A stretch of DNA of 64,000 bases, taken from the NCBI GenBank assembly GCA_965262665.1, contig CBDHFR010000004.1, forward strand, positions 806,001-870,000. The letters are read 5' to 3'. The position numbers and the translations under genes were made by a program. Of this stretch, positions 7,289 through 16,069 are shown one piece after another (the stretch's first letter is position 1; every line of letters starts with the position of its first letter). The notes under the pieces were generated by a model. It saw only the letters and a program-made list of their open reading frames with translations, ran no database searches and was not told where the DNA came from. The stretch is from CBDBND01 sp965262665 (GTDB lineage: Bacteria > Pseudomonadota > Alphaproteobacteria > Rhodospirillales > Rhodospirillaceae).

Positions 7289-8878
7289 ATGGGTACCCTG
7301 ACGGACGAGGTGGCCCGGAGACGGACATTTGCGATCATCTCGCACCCCGACGCCGGCAAGACCACTCTCACAGAAAAACTGCTGCTCTTTGGTGGCGCTA
7401 TCCAGCTGGCCGGTGCTGTTAAGGCAAAGGGCAAGCGGCGGCGGGCCCGTTCCGACTGGATGAAAGTGGAGAAGGAGCGGGGCATCTCCGTTGCGTCTTC
7501 GGTCATGACCTACAATTACCAAGGCTGTACGTTTAACTTGCTGGACACGCCAGGTCACGAGGACTTTAGCGAGGATACCTATCGTACTCTGACGGCTGTC
7601 GATTCCGCCGTCATGGTGATGGATTGCGCCAAAGGGATTGAAGTGCAAACCCTTAAACTGTTTGAAGTGTGCCGTCTCCGCGACATGCCTATCGCTACCT
7701 TTATCAATAAATTGGATCGGGACGGCCAAGATCCGTTTGATCTTTTGGATGAAATTGAACAGCGCCTTGCTCTTGACGTCACACCGGCCAGTTGGCCCAT
7801 TGGCATGGGCCGTCATTTCCTTGGTTGCTATGACCTCCTCAATGACCGCTTGGTTCTCATTGCTCGATCCAAAGGTGAACGGCCGGATGAAGGAATAGCT
7901 TGCTCAGGTCTGGACGATCCTAAGCTAGACGAACTCTTACCTGCAGACGCGGTAGCTAAATTGAGAGAGGACGTCGACATGGCCAGAGGGTTGTGCCCGC
8001 CCTTTGATAGAGTGGCCTATTTGGAAGGCACACAGACGCCGGTCTGGTTCGGCAGCGCAGTGAACAACTTCGGCGTTCAAGAGCTTCTCGACGGACTGAC
8101 AACCAACGCACCGGCACCCCGTGTCAGAGCGACTTTGGAACGCAGCGTTGCCCCTAATGAAGAAAAAGTCGCCGGTTTTGTCTTTAAGATTCAGGCCAAC
8201 ATGGATCCCAAGCACCGGGATCGCATTGCTTTTTTCAGAGTGAGTTCGGGACATTTCAAAAAAGGGCAGAAGTTGCTGCACGTGCGCTCGGGCAAGACCC
8301 TGAACATTCACAACCCGGTGCTGTTTTTGGCACAGGACCGCGGCACGGCCGAAGAGGCCTGGCCCGGAGATGTCATCGGCATTCCCAACCATGGCAATCT
8401 ACGCATCGGTGACGCGCTGACCGAAGGGGAAGTTTTGCATTTCACAGGCATCCCTAGTTTTGCTCCGGAATTGTTGCAGGTCGCCCGCCCGGAAGATCCC
8501 ATGAGGGCCAAGCACCTTGGCCGAGCATTGCAACAGCTTGCCGAAGAAGGGGCGGCCAGCGTCTTCAGGCCGCGTTTAGGATCCGATTGGATCGTCGGCG
8601 TCGTTGGCTCGCTTCAATTTGAAGTTATGGCTGATCGTATCCGCACAGAATACAATGTGCCGGTCCACTTTGAAGCAACTGAACTATATACTGCGAGATG
8701 GATTGAGGCTGAAGATCCTGCCTTGGTAAAATCGTTCATCGACAAGAACGAAGCCAACGTCGCTGATGATCACGATAGCGCCCCGGTCTTTTTGGCCAGA
8801 AACGCATGGCACATGGGAAAAGCGGAAGAGGATTTTCCCAATGTTCAATTCCGCAAGACAAAAGAGCAAATCCACTAA
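7289..8878 (+). CDS. prfC: Peptide chain release factor 3
   Basis: A 529-residue translational GTPase that recycles RF1 and RF2 from the ribosome after peptide release. G motifs are clear: HPDAGKTT (P-loop, about residue 20), the switch I region SDWMKVEKERGISVASS, DTPGHEDF (G3) and NKLDRDG (G4). The EF-Tu-like domain II and the RF3-specific C-terminal domain (SLQFEVMADRIRTEYNVPV) follow at the expected length. The ATG at 7289 is preferred to the in-frame TTG at 7283 because the protein then begins MGTLTDEVARRRTFAIISHP, typical of the family, and GAAG lies upstream. It appears intact and is a core gene next to the island edge. Confidence 0.95.
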   Translation: MGTLTDEVARRRTFAIISHPDAGKTTLTEKLLLFGGAIQLAGAVKAKGKRRRARSDWMKVEKERGISVASSVMTYNYQGCTFNLLDTPGHEDFSEDTYRTLTAVDSAVMVMDCAKGIEVQTLKLFEVCRLRDMPIATFINKLDRDGQDPFDLLDEIEQRLALDVTPASWPIGMGRHFLGCYDLLNDRLVLIARSKGERPDEGIACSGLDDPKLDELLPADAVAKLREDVDMARGLCPPFDRVAYLEGTQTPVWFGSAVNNFGVQELLDGLTTNAPAPRVRATLERSVAPNEEKVAGFVFKIQANMDPKHRDRIAFFRVSSGHFKKGQKLLHVRSGKTLNIHNPVLFLAQDRGTAEEAWPGDVIGIPNHGNLRIGDALTEGEVLHFTGIPSFAPELLQVARPEDPMRAKHLGRALQQLAEEGAASVFRPRLGSDWIVGVVGSLQFEVMADRIRTEYNVPVHFEATELYTARWIEAEDPALVKSFIDKNEANVADDHDSAPVFLARNAWHMGKAEEDFPNVQFRKTKEQIH

Positions 8879-8917
8879 ACACTTCAAAGCAGTGAACCAG
8901 ATAATGGGGGTCGAACG

Positions 8918-9262
8918 ATGCAAATTGATCGATTAGACGTTGGCGAGATCATGAGCCAGGTGGTTGTGCATGGTGATACGGTCTATCTGTCGGGTCAGGT
9001 GTCCTCCGAAGCTGATGACGTCGCCGGCCAAACGAAGGGTGTGCTTGACAAAATTGATACCCAACTCGCAACGGTGGGGTCGCAAAAGACCCGCATTCTT
9101 TCCGCCACGATTTACCTCGCCGACATTTCGACGTTTTCTGAGATGAATGAAGTCTGGAAAAAATGGGTACCCGTCGGAGCATGCCCGGCGCGCACTACAG
9201 TTGAGGCGAAACTCGCGCGGTCCGAATTTCTCGTTGAGATTACAGTGATTGCCAGCCGTTAG
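8918..9262 (+). CDS. RidA (YjgF/YER057c/UK114) family protein
   Basis: A 114-residue small trimeric enzyme family that hydrolyses reactive enamine/imine intermediates or related compounds. The sequence has GDTVYLSGQVS near the start and the C-terminal PARTTVEAKLARSEFLVEI, which includes the arginine that binds the carboxylate substrate in RidA. It lies 39 bp after prfC, with a good ribosome-binding site (GGGGG before the ATG). It belongs to a divergent branch of the family, so whether it is a true 2-iminopropanoate deaminase is not settled by sequence. Confidence 0.88.
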   Translation: MQIDRLDVGEIMSQVVVHGDTVYLSGQVSSEADDVAGQTKGVLDKIDTQLATVGSQKTRILSATIYLADISTFSEMNEVWKKWVPVGACPARTTVEAKLARSEFLVEITVIASR

Positions 9263-9361
9263 GGCCAAAACCAAAGCTGTTGTATCCTCTCTACCGAGTC
9301 GGAATAAACCCGGTAAGAAACAACGCATTTGTCTGAACAGTATCTACTTTGAGTTAGTCGC

Positions 9362-10607
9362 GATGTGATCTGACACCGCTCCCTTCCCAGCAAGCTGGAA
9401 TGGGAGCGGCGCATCTCTTGATGGAGATGGTGGTTGTCCGTTTTGATGGTGGTGCACACCAACCACAAAACGAGGACACCACGATGTTGAATACTACCGA
9501 CAAGATCATCAAACACAAAACTGGATTGCTGAATCTGGCCGAGGAACTGGGCAATGTGTCGAAGGCCTGCCAGGTCCCCTGCCAGGTCCCTGCCAGGTCA
9601 TGGGCATGTCGCGCGACACCTTTTACCGCTACAAGGCCGCGGTTGAGGAAGGCGGCGTCGAGGCCTTGTTCGAGCGCACCCGGCGCAAACCCAATCTTGC
9701 CAACCGCGTCGGTGAAGCCACCGAGCAGGCGGTGATCAAATCCGCGCTGGAGTTTCCGGCCTATGGTCAGGCCCGCACCTCCAACGAGCTGCGCAAGCAG
9801 GGTGTCTTTGTCTCGCCCTCCGGCGTCCGTTCGATCTGGCTGCGGCATGACCTGGCCAACTTCAAGGCCCGCCTTAAAGCATTGGAGGCTAGGGTCGCCG
9901 AGGACGGCATCATCCTGACCGAGGCCCACATACGAGGCCCAGGTGCAGGCCTTGGAAAAGAAGAATCGCGACGACGAAGCCCGCGGCGAGGTGGAAACGG
10001 CCCACCCCGGCTATCTGGGTTCACAGGACACCTTCTATGTCGGCACCCTGAAGAGGGGGTGGGGCGGATCTACCAGCAGAGCTATGTCGATCCCTATTCC
10101 AAGGTCGCGCAGGCCAAGCTCTACACCACCAAGACGCCGATCACCGCCGCCGACCTGCTCAATGACCGGGTGCTGCCGTTCCATGACGAGCACGACCTGC
10201 CTGTGCTGCGGATCATGACCGACAGGGGCACGGAATACTGCGGGCGAGCGGACAAGCACGACTACCAGCTCTTCCTGGCCATCAACGATATCGACCACAC
10301 CAAGACCAAGGTGAAATCACCGCAAACAAACGGCATCCGCGAGCGCTTTCACAAGACCGTGCTGCAGGAGTTCTACCAGGTCGCGTTCCGCAAAAGACTC
10401 TACGACAGCGTCGATGCGCTGCAGGACGATCTGGATCAATGGCTACATCACTACAACACGGAACGCACTCATCAGGGCAAAATGTGTTGCGGCAGAACGC
10501 CGTTCCAGACCATGATCGAGGGCAAAGAAATCTGGAAGGAAAAGTTCGTGAACTGAACTTGACCTAACAGAGGCCGCCGGAAAAATGGCCAACTGTCAGA
10601 TCACATC
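9362..10607 (+). mobile_element. IS481-type insertion sequence
   Basis: The element is bounded by 14-bp perfect inverted repeats, GATGTGATCTGACA at 9362-9375 and its reverse complement at 10594-10607, and contains one transposase gene, now broken. It lies immediately upstream of the KefB-type remnant and supplies the only ATG in that frame, so it probably removed the native start of the antiporter. No convincing target duplication is visible in the flanks. Confidence 0.85.
9484..10556 (+). pseudogene. IS481-family transposase, multiply frameshifted
   Basis: The native start is ATG at 9484 (MLNTTDKIIKHKTGLL). After SKACQV the frame is thrown by short tandem duplications at about 9568-9600, where GCCAGGTCCC(C)T appears twice before the normal GCCAGGTCATG. 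This adds about 23 bp. The rest resumes at 9600 with MSRDTFYRYKAAVEEGG. A second pair of shifts at about 9925-9940 (a repeated GAGGCCCA) and about 10050 puts the first catalytic region out of frame before it recovers at GRIYQQSYVDPYSKVAQ. The remaining DDE residues are seen in IMTDRGTEYCG and in SPQTNGIRERFHKT. The transposase is inactive unless supplied in trans. Confidence 0.85.
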
Positions 10608-10884
10608 TGAACCACTACATCTAATTGCTCAAATAATCATCCTGCTCGTCGGGGCCGTGGCTACCGTTGCCGTTTTTCAACGGATCGGATTTGGTGCGGT
10701 CTTGGGATATCTGGTAGCGGGTATTTTGGTCGGACCGTTCAGTTTGGAACCGGTGACCGACACGGAAACGATTTCTGTACTCGGAGAATACGGTGTCGTT
10801 TTCCTCCTTTTTATCATCGGTCTTGAACTCCCCTTAGAGCGTATTCGCGTGATGCGAGTGCCAATCTTTGGATTGGGGTTAACC
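10608..10884 (+). pseudogene. KefB-type cation:proton antiporter fragment
   Basis: This frame encodes about 90 residues of the N-terminal part of a CPA2 (KefB/KefC-like) antiporter: a first membrane helix (LIAQIIILLVGAVATVAVF), RIGFGAVLGYLVAGILVGP, and GEYGVVFLLFIIGLELP, the pattern of helices 1-3. The start has been replaced by the IS481 end. The gene stops after VPIFGLGLTQ, where the ISAs1 inverted repeat begins. About 300 or more residues of membrane domain and any regulatory domain are gone. It is non-functional. Confidence 0.8.
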
Positions 10885-11503
10885 CAGGGCAATCGGGTGA
10901 ACGGATCATTGTGTGATGAGGCTTGCGCGGAAGTCGTCGTCCCAGGCGGCGACCTTTCGGCGGAGTCTTAGGAGTCCTTGCCGGGGTCTCGTCGTATGAG
11001 GTTTTGTGCCATGTGCTTGATGGTGGTGAAGTTGGCCGGGGCGTGATCGGTAGCTGCGACGCGAGGTCTTGCCGTCGATGGCGATCACCTCGCCCGGCAC
11101 ACCGGTGATCGCGGCAACCCAGGCGACGAAGCACTGTTGGAACATCCGCGCATCCAGGATGGCAAGGATCGTGCCCAGTTGGTCGTGGGACGGCGTGCCA
11201 TCGGAAAACGGCCGGAAGCGGCGTAGAAGATCGCGTTTCTTGTCGCCGAAACGGGCAATATCGACAATGCTGTCGGCGCCCGCCAGCACCGCCAATAGGC
11301 AAAGCAGCAGCACCTCATCAAGCGGATAGACCACTTTGCCCCGTTGGCGAGGGTCCGCAAGATCCTCAAAATGATCAAGAAAGACAACGGCTTCCGCGAA
11401 TGCGCCCGAACTCTCCATCATAACCTCCCATACCGAATCGGCGGTCTTCGATAGATTCAGCACATCAACACATTGTCACGCACTTTTTCACCCGATTGCC
11501 CTG
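10885..11503 (-). mobile_element. Internally deleted ISAs1-family element
   Basis: Inverted repeats CAGGGCAATCGGGTGAA (10885-10901) and its complement (11487-11503) enclose a shortened minus-strand transposase gene at 10906-11463. The protein has the N-terminal ISAs1 domain (FLDHFEDLADPRQRGKV, then GVPGEVIAIDGKTSRRS with the first catalytic Asp). It then jumps to the extreme C-terminus (LRRKVAAWDDDFRASLI). Most of the DDE domain is absent, so the element can move only if transposase is supplied in trans. Confidence 0.8.
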
Positions 11504-11655
11504 CAACTTCGCGGTCGTCAAACACATGGCGAGCAACCTCTTGCGCCAAGCCCCGGGCAAGGACAGTCTGCGTGTAAAACGACGCATCGCCGCCTGGGAC
11601 GACGACTTCCTCGCAAGCCTTATCTCACGGTGCAACCATTCACCCGATTCCCCTG
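11504..11655 (+). mobile_element. 3' end of a second ISAs1 copy
   Basis: On the plus strand, this segment encodes the C-terminus of an ISAs1 transposase (FAVVKHMASNLLRQAPGKD, then RRIAAWDDDFLASLIS). It ends at a third copy of the terminal repeat, TTCACCCGATTCCCCTG (11639-11655), one mismatch from the inner repeat. It lies in inverted orientation to the neighbouring copy. Its 5' part has been lost, which fits recombination or deletion between two ISAs1 copies. Confidence 0.75.
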
Positions 11656-12392
11656 CGTCAGACACATTGGGATCCGCAACTACATTTGGTGGTTTTCCGC
11701 TGGATGTGACTCAGGACGTCGGCGCTGGTTCGGATAGCGCCGATTATTACACCTTTACGCCCACGGCCGATGGAACTATTCGTGCCGATCTTTTCGGACT
11801 TACCGCTAATATTGGCGTCCAAGGGTTCAACCAAAACGGCGTGGTTGTTGCCGGTGCCACGGGTGGTAATGCCTTGGACAAGACGGTTGTGTTCGAAGTC
11901 GTGGGAGGGCAGCAGTATTTTGTCGGGGCAACTCCTACCTCGGAAGGTGCAGAGGGCAACTATACGTTGACGGCGGATTTCGTTGCCGATGCCGGCAATG
12001 CACTTGAAACACCAACCAATGTGGATCCAAATTTCTCCAGATCAGAGGCGATTGGTTTTAATTTGGATACGGACGACAACTACCGCATCATTTCAGCTGA
12101 TGCGGGCTCGTTGACGGTCGACGTCACCAACATATCCGCGCCGGTTGACCTCCATCTCTATACGGCCGATGGAACGCGCCTTACCAGTTCCCGAAATGAC
12201 GGGACAACGGACGAGCAGGTGACTTTCGACCTTGAGGCCAACGTGGCTTATGTCATCGCCGTCACTCCCGTCAGCGGGACGGCACAAGGGTTCTATGACA
12301 TCAATAGTTCTTTCTCGGTGACGACGACTTCATCAAGTACGCAGGCAGCGACCGCAGTCCCTGTCGTTGACGAAAATCAGGTGGGGTCCTGA
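11656..12392 (+). pseudogene. C-terminal fragment of a secreted pre-peptidase C-type repeat protein
   Basis: About 245 codons follow directly on the ISAs1 end. They contain two beta-rich repeats resembling bacterial pre-peptidase C-terminal (PPC) domains: DSADYYTFTPTADGTIRADL with GQQYFVGATP, then DTDDNYRIISADAGSLTVDV with NVAYVIAVTPVSGTAQGFY. Such domains usually sit behind proteases or in exported adhesins. The N-terminus and any signal peptide or catalytic domain are missing, because the reading frame enters from the insertion sequence. The open frame that starts at 11496 is therefore an IS-host gene fusion and not a native protein. Confidence 0.65.
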
Positions 12393-12624
12393 CGTCGGTT
12401 GTGGGTCTCTACAACCCGCAAAAATGCTATATTTGTCAACGTGTAAGTTGGCTTGACCACGCTGTTGCCAACGGCTACACCAACCTTGGCCGGGGACAAT
12501 CAATAAGGCCGGACAGCGACTGGTAAAACCCAATCGCTACCGGGCTTAAAGGGGTCTCTGAGACGGCCAAAACACTCCGCCTGACGACAATGACTCTAGA
12601 GCGATAGGCGGATTTGAGACCGAG
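12393..12624 (+). promoter_or_regulatory. Leader region of the nuo operon
   Basis: This 232-bp intergenic region must hold the main nuo promoter. A weak sigma-70-like pair, TTGACC at 12453 and TACACC 17 bp downstream, is the best candidate I can see. A 6-bp stem (GGTTGT/ACAACC, 12397-12416) follows the upstream gene fragment but has no T-tract. No riboswitch was recognised. Confidence 0.3.
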
Positions 12625-12996
12625 ATGGGAATGGAAGATCTCCTTACGGAATACCTGCCGATCCTGATTTTCACCGGTATCGCATTTGGCTTGGCTTTTG
12701 TCATAGTCCTGGCGTCGCTGATCGTGGCTCCATCCAATCCAGATCCGGAAAAGACATCGACCTATGAATGCGGATTCGAAGCCTTCGATGACACCCGCTC
12801 GAAATTCGATGTTCGCTTTTACCTGGTTGCAATCCTATTCATTATTTTCGACCTGGAGGTAGCTTTTCTCTTTCCATGGGCTGTGAGCCTGTCTGGAATT
12901 GGCCTGTTCGGTTTCTGGTCGATGATGATCTTTTTGGGCGTTCTGACCATCGGGTTCATTTATGAGTGGCGCAAAGGGGCTTTGGAATGGGAGTAA
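12625..12996 (+). CDS. nuoA: NADH-quinone oxidoreductase subunit A
   Basis: A 123-residue membrane subunit of complex I with three transmembrane helices. The conserved loop YECGFEAFDDTRSKFDVRFY between helices 1 and 2 is the family signature; its cysteine lies near the quinone channel. ATG at 12625 or 12631 could start the protein. It is the first gene of a complete nuoA-N operon; its end overlaps the start of nuoB. Confidence 0.95.
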   Translation: MGMEDLLTEYLPILIFTGIAFGLAFVIVLASLIVAPSNPDPEKTSTYECGFEAFDDTRSKFDVRFYLVAILFIIFDLEVAFLFPWAVSLSGIGLFGFWSMMIFLGVLTIGFIYEWRKGALEWE

Positions 12997-13541
12997 CTGT
13001 ACCAGCCCAGGCACAAGGGGAGACCGTACGCCCCATTACCGATGATGATGAAGCCGTCGTTGCCCGCGTTGCCGAAGAGCTTCAAACCAAAGGTTTTGTT
13101 TTGTCGTCGATAGACAAGTTGGCCAATTGGGGACGCACCGGTTCCATGTGGCCCATGTCTTTCGGACTAGCTTGCTGTGCGGTCGAGATGATGCATTCCG
13201 CCATGGCTCGGTATGACCTCGATCGGTTCGGCATGTTCTTCCGCCCAAGTCCACGTCAATCTGATGTCATGATTGTCGCCGGGACTTTGACCAATAAGAT
13301 GGCGCCAGCGTTGCGCAAAGTATACGACCAGATGCCAGAACCCCGTTGGGTAATATCCATGGGATCCTGCGCCAATGGAGGCGGTTATTACCATTACTCT
13401 TATTCCGTCGTACGGGGGTGCGACCTTGTCGTGCCTGTCGATATATACGTACCCGGATGTCCGCCAACGGCTGAGGCACTTTTGTACGGTATTCTTCAGC
13501 TCCACAAAAAAATCCGCCGTGTCGGCACGTTGGATCGGTAA
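12987..13541 (+). CDS. nuoB: NADH-quinone oxidoreductase subunit B
   Basis: A 184-residue peripheral-arm subunit that holds the terminal 4Fe-4S cluster N2, which reduces quinone. The ligands are visible: two adjacent Cys in GLACCAVEMM, one in GSCANGGGYY and one in VPGCPPTAEALL. The ATG at 12987 overlaps the nuoA stop; an upstream in-frame GTG at 12966 would add seven residues from within nuoA and is less likely. Length and order are standard. Confidence 0.95.
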   Translation: MGVTVPAQAQGETVRPITDDDEAVVARVAEELQTKGFVLSSIDKLANWGRTGSMWPMSFGLACCAVEMMHSAMARYDLDRFGMFFRPSPRQSDVMIVAGTLTNKMAPALRKVYDQMPEPRWVISMGSCANGGGYYHYSYSVVRGCDLVVPVDIYVPGCPPTAEALLYGILQLHKKIRRVGTLDR

Positions 13542-13564
13542 CAATCCGTACAGGTATCAATCCT

Positions 13565-14203
13565 ATGAACGTAAACCCGGAACAAGCTTCTGCGCTTTCC
13601 GACTTGGCGGGAACCCTAACTCAAGCGTTGGCGGATGAGGTCATAAGCAGTTCTGTTACTGGCAATGAACTCACAGTACTTGCCCAGCGCACTTCGATTG
13701 TCAAAGTTCTCAAGTTCCTGCGCGATGATACCAATTGCCAGTTTACGCAATTGGTTGATTTATGCGGCGTCGATTACCCGGAACGGGAAGAACGATTCGA
13801 TGTCGTCTATCACCTGCTCAGTATGACTCAAAACTTCAGGGTGAGGGTCAAGGTAACGGCATCTGAAGAGACACCCGTACCCAGTGCGTCGGACGTGTTC
13901 TCGTGCGCCAACTGGTTCGAGCGCGAAGTGTGGGACATGTATGGAGTGTTTTTCTCCGATCATCCCGACTTGCGCCGTATCTTGACCGACTATGGCTTTG
14001 ACGGTCATCCACAGCGGAAAGATTTTCCTCTCACGGGGTATGTGGAAGTCCGGTATGACGAAGAACAGAAACGCGTCATCTATGAACCGGTAAAATTGAC
14101 TCAGGACTTTCGTACATTCGATTTCGCAAGCCCGTGGGAAGGGGCAGAACACGCACATCAGCAAATGCTGCCCGGCGACGAAAAGGCGACGCAAGATGGC
14201 TGA
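13565..14203 (+). CDS. nuoC: NADH-quinone oxidoreductase subunit C
   Basis: A 212-residue 30-kDa-type subunit of the complex I connecting module. The signature is NWFEREVWDMYGVFFSDHPD followed by RRILTDYGFDGHPQRKDFPL. It is a separate gene here, not fused to nuoD as in enterobacteria. Its 3' end overlaps nuoD by 8 bp, which suggests coupled translation. Confidence 0.95.
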   Translation: MNVNPEQASALSDLAGTLTQALADEVISSSVTGNELTVLAQRTSIVKVLKFLRDDTNCQFTQLVDLCGVDYPEREERFDVVYHLLSMTQNFRVRVKVTASEETPVPSASDVFSCANWFEREVWDMYGVFFSDHPDLRRILTDYGFDGHPQRKDFPLTGYVEVRYDEEQKRVIYEPVKLTQDFRTFDFASPWEGAEHAHQQMLPGDEKATQDG

Positions 14204-15383
14204 ACCGATCGAAGCCGAAATCGAAAACTATACGGTCAATTTCGGACCACAGCATCCGGCGGCGCACGGCGTTTTGCGTCTTGTGCTCGAGATGGGCGGT
14301 GAGACCATAGACCGGGTCGACCCTCATATCGGGCTGCTGCACCGCGGCACCGAAAAGCTGATCGAATATAAGACGTACTTGCAAGCGGTGCCGTATTTCG
14401 ACCGTCTCGATTACGTCTCGCCAATGAATCAGGAACAAGCCTATGCCCTGGCGGTGGAACGTTTGTTGGATATCGAGGTGCCCAAGCGTGGTCAATACAT
14501 CCGGATGTTGTTCTGCGAGATAACGCGGATTCTCAATCACATTATGAATATTGGCTCCTATGCCATGGACGTCGGCGCGATGACGCCGTTTCTGTGGACG
14601 TTTGAGGAACGCGAAAAGCTCATGGGCTTTTACGATGATGTCTCGGGTGCCCGCATGCACGCCGCTTACGTCCGGCCTGGCGGTGTGGCCCGCGATATGC
14701 CGGCTGGTCTGGCAGAGCGAATTGCCGAGTGGGCGGAAAAGTTTCCTAAGATCATCGATGATGTAGAAGGCCTGCTTTCCGAGAACCGCATTTTCAAACA
14801 ACGCACCGTTGACATCGGCATCGTCTCCAAAGAGGAGGCACTCGATTGGGGATTCACTGGACCCAATTTAAGAGCGTCCGGTTTGGCTTGGGATCTGCGT
14901 AAGGCCGAACCGTATGACGGCTATGACGAGATTGATTTCGATATTCCTATTGGCAAACACGGCGACTGTTACGACCGGTACATCGTGCGGATCGCCGAAA
15001 TGCGGCAATCACTGCGCATCATCGAACAATGCCTGGAAAAAATGCCGTCAGGCCCAGTGAAAGTTGAAGACCGCAAAGTCAATCCGCCACCGCGGGGCGA
15101 TATGAAAGGATCGATGGAAGCCTTGATCCATCACTTCAAGCTTTATACCGAGGGGTATCATGTCCCGCGTGGCGAAACCTATGCCGTGGTCGAAGCGCCG
15201 AAAGGGGAGTTTGGAGTTTATTTAATTTCCGATGGATCGAACAAGCCCTACCGCTGCCGCATCCGAGCACCCGGTTTTGTCCACATGCAGGGCATGGACT
15301 TCATGCTCCGCGGTCACATGCTCGCCGATGTTCCGGCTGTATTGGGCTCTATCGACATCGTATTTGGTGAGGTGGACCGATGA
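14196..15383 (+). CDS. nuoD: NADH-quinone oxidoreductase subunit D
   Basis: A 395-residue 49-kDa-type subunit that forms the quinone-binding site with NuoB. It contains FGPQHPAAHGVLRLVLEMGG near the N-terminus, HIGLLHRGTEKLIE, and a C-terminal CRIRAPGFVHMQGMDFM. Full length. It overlaps both neighbours (nuoC by 8 bp; nuoE in an ATGA overlap). Confidence 0.96.
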   Translation: MAEPIEAEIENYTVNFGPQHPAAHGVLRLVLEMGGETIDRVDPHIGLLHRGTEKLIEYKTYLQAVPYFDRLDYVSPMNQEQAYALAVERLLDIEVPKRGQYIRMLFCEITRILNHIMNIGSYAMDVGAMTPFLWTFEEREKLMGFYDDVSGARMHAAYVRPGGVARDMPAGLAERIAEWAEKFPKIIDDVEGLLSENRIFKQRTVDIGIVSKEEALDWGFTGPNLRASGLAWDLRKAEPYDGYDEIDFDIPIGKHGDCYDRYIVRIAEMRQSLRIIEQCLEKMPSGPVKVEDRKVNPPPRGDMKGSMEALIHHFKLYTEGYHVPRGETYAVVEAPKGEFGVYLISDGSNKPYRCRIRAPGFVHMQGMDFMLRGHMLADVPAVLGSIDIVFGEVDR

Positions 15384-16069
15384 GCGTACGCCGTCTCACC
15401 TCTGATCAACCGGACAGTTTTACGTTCAGCGCAGAACATCAAACGCGCGCGGAGCAGATTATTGCCAAATATCCATCCGGATATCAGGCCAGCGCGGTCA
15501 TCCCGTTGCTTGATCTTGCCCAACGCCAAGAGGGTTGGGTGACCAAACCCGCTATCGAAGTGATCGCCGGCATGCTTGATATGGCTGTGATCAAGGTGCT
15601 TGAGGTGGCGACCTTCTACACCATGTTCAATCTGTATCCGGTCGGCAAATGCCACATCCAAGTATGCACAAATATATCGTGTTGGCTGCGCGGTTCGGAC
15701 AACGTTGTCAAAGCTTGCACGGATAAGCTGGGCGTCAATCTTGGAGAAAGCACTAACGATGGCGCCTTCACCGTAAGTGAAGTTGAATGTGCTGGCGCTT
15801 GCGTCAACGCTCCTGTGGTGGCTGTTGGGGACGACTATTACGAAGACGTTGACTATGACTCAATGACGAAATTGATTGACGATCTAAAAGCTGGCAATCC
15901 GCCTCCTTTCGGATCTTTGACCGGTCGGCAGGGGGCTGCACCTAGCGGCGAACGTACGTCGCTAACCGCAGACCCAACAAAATCTATTCCCAAACGGGAT
16001 TTAGCCGCCGCCAAACAGAAGTTTGAAGAGGCTCAAGAGGCTGCTCGCAAGGCCAAGGAAAAAGCGTGA
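15380..16069 (+). CDS. nuoE: NADH-quinone oxidoreductase subunit E
   Basis: A 229-residue thioredoxin-fold subunit of the NADH-oxidising module that carries the 2Fe-2S cluster N1a. Cluster cysteines lie in CTNISCWLRG and in VECAGACVNAPVV. The last 55 residues form a Pro/Ala/Lys/Glu-rich tail ending EEAQEAARKAKEKA that is probably disordered or helical. Such tails are common in alphaproteobacterial NuoE. It overlaps nuoD and nuoF. Confidence 0.95.
   Translation: MSVRRLTSDQPDSFTFSAEHQTRAEQIIAKYPSGYQASAVIPLLDLAQRQEGWVTKPAIEVIAGMLDMAVIKVLEVATFYTMFNLYPVGKCHIQVCTNISCWLRGSDNVVKACTDKLGVNLGESTNDGAFTVSEVECAGACVNAPVVAVGDDYYEDVDYDSMTKLIDDLKAGNPPPFGSLTGRQGAAPSGERTSLTADPTKSIPKRDLAAAKQKFEEAQEAARKAKEKA

Noticed and set aside
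11496..12392. Single 298-codon gene from 11496
   Set aside because: The first 48 codons are the end of an ISAs1 transposase and cross a terminal repeat; the rest is a fragment of another gene, so this is a chance fusion.
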